Shown piece by piece: positions 9,731-17,450 of a stretch of 64,000 nt of DNA; position 1 is the stretch's first letter, and each line of letters begins with the position of its first letter. Source of the DNA: an uncultured Luteimonas sp. (GTDB taxonomy: Bacteria > Pseudomonadota > Gammaproteobacteria > Xanthomonadales > Xanthomonadaceae); assembly GCA_938008415.1 (NCBI GenBank), contig CALLKI010000078.1, forward strand, positions 1 through 64,000. The letters are read 5' to 3'. The notes below the pieces were generated by a model that was not told the origin of the DNA, did no database searches, and was given only the letters and a program-made list of their open reading frames with translations. Made by a program: the position numbers and the translations under genes.

Positions 9731-10534
9731 ATGCCCCAGATCACCATGCGCCAGATGCTGGAAGCCGGCGTGCACTTCGGCCACCAGACCCGCTACTGGA
9801 ACCCGAAGATGGCGCCCTACATCTTCGGCGCCCGCGGCAAGATCCACATCATCAACCTCGAGAAGACGGTTCCGCTGTTCAACGACGCGATGAACTTCAT
9901 CTCGAGGGTCGCCCAGAAGCGCGGCATCATCCTGTTCGTCGGCACCAAGCGCAGCGCGCGCGAGGCGGTGAAGGAGGAGGCCGAGCGCTGCGGCATGCCG
10001 TACATGACCCAGCGCTGGCTGGGCGGCACCCTGACCAACTTCCGCACGGTCAAGCAGTCGGTCGCGCGCCTGAAGGAACTGGAGGCCGCCGAGACCGACG
10101 GCACCTTCGACCGCCTGGTCAAGCACGAGGTGCTGGCCCTGCGCCGCGAGCGCGAGAAGCTGGAAGCCTCGCTGGGCGGCATCAAGGAGCTCAACCGCCT
10201 GCCTGACGCGCTGTTCGTGATCGACATCGGCCACGAGAACATCGCGGTGCAGGAAGCCCGCAAGCTCGGCATCCCGGTCGTCGCCGTGGTCGACACCAAC
10301 TACGACCCGAGCCTGGTCGACTACCCGATCCCGGGCAACGACGACGCGATCCGCGCCGTGCAGCTGTATGCCCGCGCCGCCGCCGACGCGGTGCTGGAGG
10401 GCAAGGCCGCCGCACCGAGCGCCGCCAGCGTCCGCGAGGAGGAGTTCGTCGAGGCCGACAAGCCCGCCCGCCGCTCCACCCGCAAGTCCGCGAAGAAGTC
10501 CGAGGACGAGGCCGAGGCCGCCCCGGCCGAATAA
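9731..10534 (+). CDS. rpsB: 30S ribosomal protein S2
   Basis: S2 joins the small subunit late, near protein S1. The 267-residue sequence starts MPQITMRQMLEAGVHFGHQTRYWNPKM and contains the family blocks TVPLFNDAMNFI, MTQRWLGGTLTNFRT and VVDTNYDPSLVDYPIPGNDDA. The C-terminal 40 residues form an acidic, basic and alanine-rich tail (RRSTRKSAKKSEDEAEAAPAE), longer than the end of the E. coli protein and probably disordered. The ATG follows CCCAGGAGCACATCCC, a good ribosome-binding site. It is followed by tsf as in nearly all bacteria, with a strong hairpin between the two. Confidence 0.98.
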   Translation: MPQITMRQMLEAGVHFGHQTRYWNPKMAPYIFGARGKIHIINLEKTVPLFNDAMNFISRVAQKRGIILFVGTKRSAREAVKEEAERCGMPYMTQRWLGGTLTNFRTVKQSVARLKELEAAETDGTFDRLVKHEVLALRREREKLEASLGGIKELNRLPDALFVIDIGHENIAVQEARKLGIPVVAVVDTNYDPSLVDYPIPGNDDAIRAVQLYARAAADAVLEGKAAAPSAASVREEEFVEADKPARRSTRKSAKKSEDEAEAAPAE

Positions 10535-10549
10535 GCGCCGGGACCCCGT

Positions 10550-10574
10550 CCCGCCGCGCGCTTCGCGCGGCGGG
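10550..10574 (+). terminator. rpsB-tsf intergenic stem-loop (attenuator-like)
   Basis: CCCGCCGCGCG, a CTT loop and CGCGCGGCGGG form a perfect 11-pair stem 15 bases after the rpsB stop. No T-run follows, so it is more likely a partial terminator, an attenuator or an mRNA-stability structure that sets the S2:EF-Ts ratio than a full stop. Confidence 0.5.
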
Positions 10575-10684
10575 CCCGTCCCGGCGGGAGCCGGGCGGAC
10601 GCGCGGCCGCTTCCCGGAAACGGTCCAGCGCGCACCGCGCACGGCACGCTCCTCCACCCCCCGATTCCCTGTCACGAGGTCCCC

Positions 10685-11557
10685 ATGGAAATCACCGCAT
10701 CCCTGGTCAAGGAACTGCGCGAGCGCACCGGCGCCGGCATGATGGAGTGCAAGAAGGCGCTCGCCGAGAACGGCGGCAACCTTGACGCCGCCGCCGAGGC
10801 GCTGCGCAAGGCCGGTCTGGCCAAGGCCGACAAGAAGGCCGGCCGCGTCGCCGCGGAAGGCCGCATCGCCGCCGCCCAGGAGGCCGGCAAGGCGGTCCTG
10901 GTCGAGGTCAACGCCGAGACCGACTTCGTCGCCAAGGACAGCAACTTCGTCCAGTTCAGCGAAGCCGTGGCCAAGGCCGCGCTCGGCGTGTCCGACGTCG
11001 AGGCGCTGAAGACCGCGAAGCTGCCGACCGGCGAGACCGTCGAGGAGGCCCGCGCCGCCGTGGTCGCCAAGGTCGGCGAGAACGTGCAGGTCCGCCGCAT
11101 GGTCCGCATCGACAGCGACAACCACATCGCCGCCTACATCCATGGCAACCGCATCGGCGTGCTGCTCGAGCTCAAGGGCGGCGACGCCGAGCTGGCCCGC
11201 GGCCTGGCCATGCACGTGGCCGCGATGAACCCGCCGTACAACAGGCAGAGCGACGTGCCCGCCGAGTTCATCGCCAAGGAGAAGGAGATCGAGATGGCCA
11301 AGCTGTCCGAGAAGGACAGGGCCAAGCCGGCCGAGATCCTGGAGAAGATCATCGGCGGCAAGATCAACAAGATCATCAACGAGGTCAGCCTGTACGGCCA
11401 GCCCTACGTGCTGGACACCGACAGGACCGTCGAGGCCGTGCTCAAGGCCGCCGGCGCCGAGGTGGTCGGCTTCCAGCGCCTGGCCGTGGGCGAAGGCATC
11501 GAGAAGAAGGAAGACGACTTCGCCGCCGAAGTGATGAAGCAGGCCGGCCTGGCCTGA
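10685..11557 (+). CDS. tsf: Translation elongation factor Ts
   Basis: EF-Ts exchanges GDP for GTP on EF-Tu. The 290-residue product has the N-terminal UBA-like domain (MEITASLVKELRERTGAGMMECKKAL), the core with ETDFVAKDSNF that contacts EF-Tu, and the C-terminal dimerisation region. MEITASLV matches the usual start, and the ATG follows CACGAGGTCCCC. It is second in the rpsB-tsf operon and ends at a strong intrinsic terminator, which separates it from pyrH. Confidence 0.98.
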   Translation: MEITASLVKELRERTGAGMMECKKALAENGGNLDAAAEALRKAGLAKADKKAGRVAAEGRIAAAQEAGKAVLVEVNAETDFVAKDSNFVQFSEAVAKAALGVSDVEALKTAKLPTGETVEEARAAVVAKVGENVQVRRMVRIDSDNHIAAYIHGNRIGVLLELKGGDAELARGLAMHVAAMNPPYNRQSDVPAEFIAKEKEIEMAKLSEKDRAKPAEILEKIIGGKINKIINEVSLYGQPYVLDTDRTVEAVLKAAGAEVVGFQRLAVGEGIEKKEDDFAAEVMKQAGLA

Positions 11558-11581
11558 TTCCCAGGCGGCATGGCACCCGGG

Positions 11582-11610
11582 AAAAGGCCGCGGCGACCCC
11601 GCGGCCTTTT
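11582..11610 (+). terminator. Intrinsic terminator after tsf
   Basis: AAAAGGCCGCGG, a CGACC loop and CCGCGGCCTTTT form a perfect 12-pair stem whose 3' arm ends in four Ts and continues CTTC. This is the clearest rho-independent terminator in the window, 24 bases after the tsf stop. Confidence 0.9.
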
Positions 11611-11635
11611 CTTCAGGCGCGTCCGCCCCCGTTCA

Positions 11636-11665
11636 CTGACAATCCACTTCCCCACCCGCTAGAAT
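11636..11665 (+). promoter_or_regulatory. pyrH promoter
   Basis: CTGACA (11636-11641) and TAGAAT (11660-11665) lie 18 bases apart, just after the tsf terminator. The expected transcription start near 11672 lies beyond an upstream in-frame ATG at 11670, supporting the ATG at 11694 as the real pyrH start. Confidence 0.65.
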
Positions 11666-11693
11666 TTCCATGTCCGACCGCCCGGAGCCTCCC

Positions 11694-12425
11694 ATGTCGC
11701 AACTCGCCTATCGCCGCGTCCTGTTGAAGCTTTCCGGCGAGGCGTTGATGGGCGACGAGGACTACGGCATCGACCCCAAGGTCATCGGCCGGCTGGCCCG
11801 CGAGGTGATCGAGGCCCAGCAGGCCGGCGCCGAGATCGGCATGGTGATCGGCGGCGGCAACATCTTCCGCGGCGCCGGACTGGCCGCCAGCGGCATGGAC
11901 CGCGTCACCGGCGACCAGATGGGCATGCTCGCCACCGTGATCAACGCGCTGGCGATGCAGGACGCGCTGGAGAAGCTCGGCGCCCGCGTGCGGGTGATGA
12001 GCGCGATCAAGATCAACGACGTCTGCGAGGACTACATCCGCCGGCGCGCCATACGCCACCTCGAGAAGGGCCGGATCTGCATCTTCGCCGCCGGCACGGG
12101 CAACCCGTTCTTCACCACCGACTCGGGCGCCGCGCTGCGCGCGATCGAGATCGGCGCCGACCTGCTGCTCAAGGCCACCAAGGTCGACGGCGTGTACGAC
12201 AAGGACCCGAAGAAGCACCCGGACGCCAGGCGCTTCGACAGCCTGACCTACGACGAGGTCATCTCCCGCGACCTGCAGGTCATGGATACCGCTGCGTTCG
12301 CACTGTGCCGCGATAGCGACCTGCCGCTGCGCATCTTCGACATGTCGCAGCCTGGCGTGCTGCTGCGCATCCTCAGGGGCGAGCCGATCGGCACCCTGGT
12401 CCACGGCCGCGGCCCCGGGTACTGA
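11694..12425 (+). CDS. pyrH: UMP kinase
   Basis: Phosphorylates UMP to UDP in pyrimidine synthesis and belongs to the amino-acid kinase family, distinct from eukaryotic UMP kinases. The 243-residue product begins MSQLAYRRVLLKLSGEALMG and shows the family's IGGGNIFRGAGLA phosphate-binding segment, DRVTGDQMGMLATVINALA and TGNPFFTTDSGAALRA. The chosen ATG has GGAG six bases upstream and gives the standard length. An in-frame ATG eight codons earlier lies at the predicted transcription start and has no ribosome-binding site. Confidence 0.96.
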   Translation: MSQLAYRRVLLKLSGEALMGDEDYGIDPKVIGRLAREVIEAQQAGAEIGMVIGGGNIFRGAGLAASGMDRVTGDQMGMLATVINALAMQDALEKLGARVRVMSAIKINDVCEDYIRRRAIRHLEKGRICIFAAGTGNPFFTTDSGAALRAIEIGADLLLKATKVDGVYDKDPKKHPDARRFDSLTYDEVISRDLQVMDTAAFALCRDSDLPLRIFDMSQPGVLLRILRGEPIGTLVHGRGPGY

Positions 12426-12511
12426 GCCCGCCCCCTCTCCGGTTCCCGTGGATCGCGGTCCCGGCGCGCCCGGCCGCGGCGGGGCGGCCACCGTCCGTGC
12501 CCCGCTCCCCC

Positions 12512-12517
12512 TATAAT
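12512..12517 (+). promoter_or_regulatory. -10 element upstream of frr
   Basis: A perfect TATAAT in otherwise GC-rich sequence, 35 bases before the frr ATG. No clear -35 hexamer at 16-18 bases upstream. It probably starts the frr-uppS-cdsA-dxr-rseP-bamA transcript. Confidence 0.55.
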
Positions 12518-12552
12518 CCCGCGGTTACGCAATCGAACACATGGAGCCGACC

Positions 12553-13110
12553 ATGCTCAACGAGATCAAGAAGGACGCCCAGGCGCGCATGGCCAAGAGC
12601 ATCGAGGCCCTGCGCCACAACCTGGTGAAGATCCGCACCGGTCGCGCCTCCAGCGGGCTGGTGGACACCATCAAGGTGCAGGCCTATGGCAGCGAGGTTC
12701 CCCTGTCCCAGGTCGCCACGGTCTCCGTTTCCGACGCCCGGTCCCTGGTCATCACCCCCTGGGACAAGTCGCTGGTCGGCGCGGTGGAGAAGGCCATCCT
12801 GACCTCGGACCTCGGCCTGACCCCGAACACCGCGGGGACCACGATCCGGCTCAATCTGCCCCCGCTGACCGAGGAACGCCGCAAGGAACTGGCCAAGCTG
12901 GTGCACGCCGAGGGCGAGGAGGCGAAGGTCGCGATCCGCAACATCCGCCGCGACGCCAACCAGAAGGTCAAGGAGCTGCTGAAGGAAAAGGCGATCTCCG
13001 AGGACGACGAGCGCCGCGCCGAGGACGAGATCCAGAAGCTCACCGACAAGGCGATCAAGGACGTCGACGAGGTGGTCAAGGCCAAGGAACAGGAGCTGAT
13101 GTCGGTCTGA
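12553..13110 (+). CDS. frr: Ribosome-recycling factor
   Basis: Splits post-termination ribosomes together with EF-G. From MLNEIKKDAQARMAKSIEAL the product is 185 residues, the same length as the E. coli protein. It has the conserved KIRTGRAS (residues 24-31), VEKAILTSDLGL, LPPLTEERRKELAK and RNIRRDAN segments. An in-frame ATG four codons upstream exists, but the chosen ATG has GGAG at the right distance and matches family length. It is followed closely by uppS. Confidence 0.97.
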   Translation: MLNEIKKDAQARMAKSIEALRHNLVKIRTGRASSGLVDTIKVQAYGSEVPLSQVATVSVSDARSLVITPWDKSLVGAVEKAILTSDLGLTPNTAGTTIRLNLPPLTEERRKELAKLVHAEGEEAKVAIRNIRRDANQKVKELLKEKAISEDDERRAEDEIQKLTDKAIKDVDEVVKAKEQELMSV

Positions 13111-13164
13111 CCCGTGCCGGTCCGGCCGGGATCGGGTCCGTACGGGCCGGTCGCGAAGGAGGCG

Positions 13165-13980
13165 ATGCCATTGACTGATGCCGCCGACACCCGGGAGTCC
13201 GCTGTCCCGAATCCCCCCGCCGTGGGGGCCGGCAAGGTGCCGCGGCATCTGGCCATCATCATGGACGGCAACGGCCGCTGGGCGGCCAGGCGCAGGCGCC
13301 CGCGCATGATCGGCCACCGCGCCGGCGCGCGCGCGGTCAACGTGTGCATCGACTTCTGCCTCGAGCGGGGCATCGCCGCGCTCACCCTGTTCGCGTTCTC
13401 CAGCGAGAACTGGGGCAGGCCCAGGGAGGAGGTCGAGGCGCTGATGAAGCTGTTCATGAACGCGCTCGAGCGCGAGGTGGACGAGCTGCACCGCCGCGGC
13501 GTGCGCATCCGCTTCATCGGCGACCGTTCGCGCTTCGAGGCGCCGATCCGCGAGCGCATGGCCCAGGCCGAAGCGCAGACCGCCGGCAACGGCCGACTGT
13601 CGCTCAACATCGCCGCCAGCTACGGCGGGCGCCAGGACATCGCCATGGCCGCGCGCTCGCTGGCCGAGGACGTGGCTGCGGGGCGGCTGCGCCCGGAGGA
13701 CATCGACGAGGCCCTGTTCGGCACGCGCGTGGCGCTGGCCGACCTGCCGGCGCCGGACCTGTTCATCCGCACCGGCGGCGACATGCGCATCAGCAATTTC
13801 CTGCTGTGGCAGCTCGCCTACACCGAGCTGTGGTTCACCGAGACGCTCTGGCCCGAGCTGGACGCAGCCACGCTCGAGGCGGCGCTGCAGGCCTATGCCT
13901 CGCGCGAGCGCCGGTTCGGTCTGACCAGCGACCAGATCGCCCACCTGCGTGCCCGGGCACCCGTGGAGGCAGCCACATGA
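13165..13980 (+). CDS. uppS: Undecaprenyl diphosphate synthase (cis-prenyltransferase)
   Basis: Builds the C55 undecaprenyl lipid carrier for cell wall and O-antigen by adding eight isopentenyl units to farnesyl diphosphate. Conserved segments: HLAIIMDGNGRWAARR with the catalytic Asp, MIGHRAGARAV, LTLFAFSSENWGRP, and the C-terminal PDLFIRTGGDMRISNFLLWQ and YTELWFTETLWPEL. The start is uncertain. AAGGAGG (13156-13162) lies only two bases before the ATG at 13165 but eight before an in-frame TTG at 13171, which may be the real start (269 rather than 271 residues). A GTG at 13114 is also in frame, but its extension is not conserved text. Overlaps cdsA by four bases. Confidence 0.96.
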   Translation: MPLTDAADTRESAVPNPPAVGAGKVPRHLAIIMDGNGRWAARRRRPRMIGHRAGARAVNVCIDFCLERGIAALTLFAFSSENWGRPREEVEALMKLFMNALEREVDELHRRGVRIRFIGDRSRFEAPIRERMAQAEAQTAGNGRLSLNIAASYGGRQDIAMAARSLAEDVAAGRLRPEDIDEALFGTRVALADLPAPDLFIRTGGDMRISNFLLWQLAYTELWFTETLWPELDAATLEAALQAYASRERRFGLTSDQIAHLRARAPVEAAT

Positions 13981-14837
13981 CACGTACCCGAGTGCTCGCC
14001 GCGCTGGCGATGGCCCCGTTCGCGATCGCCGCCGTGCTGCTGCTGCCGACGCCCTGGCTGGTCGCGGTGGCCGCCGTGGTCCTGCTTGGCGCACTGTGGG
14101 AGTGGCTGCGGCTGGTGGGCATCGAGGACACCCTGTCGCGGATGGTGCTGCTCGTGGCCAACCTGCTGGTGATGGCGGCGCTGGTGTGGGCCTCGCCCGG
14201 CGGCGGCGGCTCGCTGGTGCTGTTCAAGCTCGCCAGCGTGCTCGGCGTGGTCTGGTGGCTGCTGGCCATGCTGTGGCTGATGCACCCGGCCTTCGCCGCG
14301 GGCCACGACGCGCGCGCGCGGGTGCTCAAGCTGGCCGCGGGCACGCTGGCCGTGGTGCCGGCATGGTGCGCACTCGCCCTGGTCCATGCCGGCGACCAGG
14401 TTGCCGGCCCGGCCCGGCTGGTCCCGGAAGGACACGTCTGGCTGCTGGTCGCGCTGCTGGTCGTCTGGGCGGCCGACAGCGGCGCCTACTTCGCCGGCAG
14501 GCGCTTCGGCCGCCGCAGGCTGGCGCCGGTGATCAGTCCGAACAAGACGGTCGAGGGCGCGATCGGCGGGCTCGCCGCGGGCGTCCTGGTCGCGGTGCTG
14601 GCCGCGCCGCTTGCCGGCGCGTCGCTGCGCGAGCTGCCGCTGGTCGCGCTGGTCGCGCTGCTCACCGCGATGTTCTCCATCGTCGGCGACCTGCTCGAAA
14701 GCCTGCTCAAGCGGCACGCCGGCGCAAAGGATTCCGGCACGCTGATCCCCGGCCACGGGGGCCTGCTCGACCGCGTGGACAGCCTGCTCGCGGCGCTGCC
14801 GGTATTCGCGGTCGGCAAGATCTGGCTCGGGTTCTGA
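13977..14837 (+). CDS. cdsA: Phosphatidate cytidylyltransferase
   Basis: Makes CDP-diacylglycerol from phosphatidate and CTP, the branch point of phospholipid synthesis, in the inner membrane. The 286-residue product has about eight hydrophobic helices. The CDP-alcohol synthase signature near the C-terminus reads FGRRRLAPVISPNKTVEGAIGG, then SIVGDLLESLLKRHAGAKDSG and HGGLLDRVDSL, carrying the catalytic Asp residues. The ATG overlaps the uppS stop (ATGA) and the stop overlaps the dxr ATG (TGATG), so uppS-cdsA-dxr are translationally coupled. Confidence 0.95.
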   Translation: MTRTRVLAALAMAPFAIAAVLLLPTPWLVAVAAVVLLGALWEWLRLVGIEDTLSRMVLLVANLLVMAALVWASPGGGGSLVLFKLASVLGVVWWLLAMLWLMHPAFAAGHDARARVLKLAAGTLAVVPAWCALALVHAGDQVAGPARLVPEGHVWLLVALLVVWAADSGAYFAGRRFGRRRLAPVISPNKTVEGAIGGLAAGVLVAVLAAPLAGASLRELPLVALVALLTAMFSIVGDLLESLLKRHAGAKDSGTLIPGHGGLLDRVDSLLAALPVFAVGKIWLGF

Positions 14838-16012
14838 TGCAGTCGGTCGCGGTCCTCGGTGCCACCGGTTCGATCGGCGCCTCGGCGCTGGACGTGATCG
14901 CGCGCCATCCTGACCGGCTGCGCGTCACCGCGCTGTGCGCGGGCCGGAACGTGGACGCGCTGGTCGAACTGTGCGTGCGCCACCGCCCGGCCGACGCCGT
15001 GATCGCCGACGAGTCGCGCTACGCCGAGCTGCGCGAGCGGCTGCGCGACGCGGGCCTGGCCACCCGTGCCCACGCCGGTGCAGCCGCGGTCGAGGAGATC
15101 GCCGCGCGCGGGGACATCGACACGGTGGTCGCCGCGATCGTCGGCGCCGCGGGCCTGGATTCCACCCTCGCCGCGGTGCGCGCGGGCAAGCGCGTGCTGC
15201 TGGCCAACAAGGAATCGCTGGTGCTCGCGGGCGAGCTGATGATCGAGGCCGCGCGGCAGGCCGGGGCCCGCATCGTGCCCGTGGACAGCGAGCACAACGC
15301 GGTGTTCCAGTGCCTGTACGGCAACGACGCCCGCGACCGCGGCGTGCACAGGATCGCGCTCACCGCCTCGGGCGGCCCGTTCCGCGGCTGCACCCGGGCG
15401 CAACTGCGCGACGTGACCCCCGAACAGGCCATCGCCCACCCGAAGTGGTCCATGGGGCCGAAGATCTCGGTGGACTCGGCCACGCTGATGAACAAGGGGC
15501 TCGAGCTGATCGAGGCCCGCCACCTGTTCGGCCTGCCCGGTGACCGCCTGGACGTGCTGGTGCACCCGCAGAGCGTGGTGCACTCGATGGTCCAGTTCGT
15601 GGACGGCTCGATGCTGGCCCAGCTCGGCCGGCCGGACATGCGCACCGCGCTGGCGGTCGGCTTCGGCTGGCCCGAGCGCATCGAATCGGGCGTCGGGCCG
15701 CTGGACCTGCTGGCCCTCGGCCGGCTCGACTTCGAACCACCGGACCTGGAGGCCTTCCCCTGCCTGCGCCTGGCCCGTGAGGCGATGGACGCGGGCGGTA
15801 CCGCCCCGGCGCTGCTGAACGCCGCCAACGAGATCGCCGTTTCAGGCTTTCTTCAGGGCCGGATCGGTTTCCTGTCCATCCCCGCGCTCGTCGAAAGGAC
15901 GCTCGCGGACCTCCCGACCCTGCCCGCGGACTCGCTGGCGGTCCTGCGCGAAGCCGACGCGCAGGCCCGGCGCCACGCGGAGCGTATGATTTCCTCCGGC
16001 GCGCTGCGATGA
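14837..16012 (+). CDS. dxr: 1-deoxy-D-xylulose 5-phosphate reductoisomerase
   Basis: Second enzyme of the MEP isoprenoid pathway: DXP to 2-C-methyl-D-erythritol 4-phosphate with NADPH and a divalent metal. The 391-residue product starts MQSVAVLGATGSIGASALDV (NADPH site GATGSIG) and contains LLANKESLVLAGELM and VPVDSEHNAVFQCL with the metal ligands. It also has ALTASGGPFRG and HPKWSMGPKISVDSATLMNKGLELIEA, which carry the flexible loop and substrate contacts. It sits with uppS, which draws on the same isoprenoid pool. Its normal partner dxs is not in this window. Confidence 0.97.
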   Translation: MQSVAVLGATGSIGASALDVIARHPDRLRVTALCAGRNVDALVELCVRHRPADAVIADESRYAELRERLRDAGLATRAHAGAAAVEEIAARGDIDTVVAAIVGAAGLDSTLAAVRAGKRVLLANKESLVLAGELMIEAARQAGARIVPVDSEHNAVFQCLYGNDARDRGVHRIALTASGGPFRGCTRAQLRDVTPEQAIAHPKWSMGPKISVDSATLMNKGLELIEARHLFGLPGDRLDVLVHPQSVVHSMVQFVDGSMLAQLGRPDMRTALAVGFGWPERIESGVGPLDLLALGRLDFEPPDLEAFPCLRLAREAMDAGGTAPALLNAANEIAVSGFLQGRIGFLSIPALVERTLADLPTLPADSLAVLREADAQARRHAERMISSGALR

Positions 16013-16021
16013 GCCGACACC

Positions 16022-17386
16022 ATGACTGAATTCCTTGGCTCGTTGTGGTGGCTGGTGGTCAGCCTCGGCATCCTCGTGACCTTCCACGAGTTCGGCCACT
16101 ACTGGGTCGCGCGCCGCTGCGGCGTGCGCGTGCTCCGGTTCTCGGTCGGGTTCGGCGGCGCGCTGTGGTCGCGCTTCGCGAAGGACGGCACCGAGTACCG
16201 CATCGCCGCGATCCCGCTGGGCGGCTACGTGAAGATGCTGGACGAGCGCGAGGCCGACGTGCCGCCGGGACAGGCGCACCTGGCTTTCAACCGCCAGCCG
16301 GTATGGAAGCGGATCGCCATCGTCGCCGCCGGGCCCGTCGCCAACCTCGTGCTCTGCCTCGGCCTGCTGTGGGCGATGTTCGTCGTCGGCCGGCCGGACT
16401 ACGCCGCCGTCGTCGGCCGCGCGGACGGCATCGCCGCCGAGGCGGGCCTGCGCCCCGGCGACGAGGTGCTCGCCGCCGACGGCCGCGCCACGCCCACCTG
16501 GACCGAGCTGCACATGGCGCTGCTGGCGCCCGCGCTCGACCGCCGCGACGTGCCGCTGCGCGTGCGCGGCCGCGACGGCGGCGAGCGCGACGTGGTCCTG
16601 CCCCTGTCCCGGCTGCCCGAGGGCTTCGACCAGCGCCAGTTCGCCTCGGCCATCGGCCTGCTCCCGCGCCACCTGCGCCTGCCTGCCCTGGTCGGGCGCG
16701 TCGAGCCGGACAGTGCGGCCTGGGGCCTGCTCGCCGAGGGCGACCTGATCACCGCCATCGACGGCCGCCCGGTGGACGGATTCGACGCGATCGCCCCCCT
16801 CGTGCAGGAAGTGGGCGGAAACGGCGGCACCGCGATGGTGGAAGTGCTGCGCGACGGCGAGCGGCTGGCGCTCGAGGTCACCCCCCGCCTCATCCCCCGC
16901 CCCGACGGCAACGGCGAGTACTGGGCGCTCGGCATCGCCGCGCCGCGCAACGTCGAACTGCCGCCGAAGGACGCCATCCAGAAGTACGGTCCCCTCGACG
17001 CGGTCCCGGCCGCGGTCCGGGAGATGGGGCACCTCACCGGCCAGCTGGCGGGCATGGTCGGGCGCGCGTTCACCGGCAAGGTCGCGCTCGAGAACACCGT
17101 GTCAGGACCGATCACGATCGCGCGCGCGGCCAACCTCTACGCCCGGCAGGGACTGGCATGGTACCTGTCCCTGCTGGCCCTGCTGTCGCTGAGCATCGCC
17201 ATCCTCAATCTGCTCCCGATCCCGCTCTTGGATGGGGGTCACCTGTTGTATTACCTTATCGAGTTGGTCAAGGGCAGCCCGTTAAGCGAACGTGCGATGC
17301 TTGCCGGGCAGTATGTCGGCCTGGCGCTGCTGGCATGCCTCATGGGCCTGGCCTTCTACAACGACATCCTCCATCTGGTGCACTGA
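16022..17386 (+). CDS. rseP: Site-2 protease RseP
   Basis: Intramembrane zinc metalloprotease that cleaves anti-sigma factor RseA after DegS, releasing sigma-E in envelope stress, and clears signal-peptide remnants. The zinc motif HEFGH is at residues 22-26 in the first membrane helix. The third zinc ligand lies in NLLPIPLLDGGHLLYY in a C-terminal helix. Two periplasmic PDZ domains (about 120-210 and 215-300) carry AAEAGLRPGDEVLAADG and AAWGLLAEGDLITAIDG. Length 454 equals the family norm. It starts nine bases after dxr and lies just upstream of bamA, as usual in gammaproteobacteria. Confidence 0.96.
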   Translation: MTEFLGSLWWLVVSLGILVTFHEFGHYWVARRCGVRVLRFSVGFGGALWSRFAKDGTEYRIAAIPLGGYVKMLDEREADVPPGQAHLAFNRQPVWKRIAIVAAGPVANLVLCLGLLWAMFVVGRPDYAAVVGRADGIAAEAGLRPGDEVLAADGRATPTWTELHMALLAPALDRRDVPLRVRGRDGGERDVVLPLSRLPEGFDQRQFASAIGLLPRHLRLPALVGRVEPDSAAWGLLAEGDLITAIDGRPVDGFDAIAPLVQEVGGNGGTAMVEVLRDGERLALEVTPRLIPRPDGNGEYWALGIAAPRNVELPPKDAIQKYGPLDAVPAAVREMGHLTGQLAGMVGRAFTGKVALENTVSGPITIARAANLYARQGLAWYLSLLALLSLSIAILNLLPIPLLDGGHLLYYLIELVKGSPLSERAMLAGQYVGLALLACLMGLAFYNDILHLVH

Positions 17387-17450
17387 TGCCTGCCCTTGAC
17401 CTTGCTGCCGCGCCCGTGGTGGTCAAACCAGAAATCCCGGATCCGATTCG

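Noticed and set aside
11670..11693. Upstream pyrH start
   Set aside because: It falls four bases after the TAGAAT -10 element, so it would not be on the transcript, and UMP kinase length fits the later ATG.
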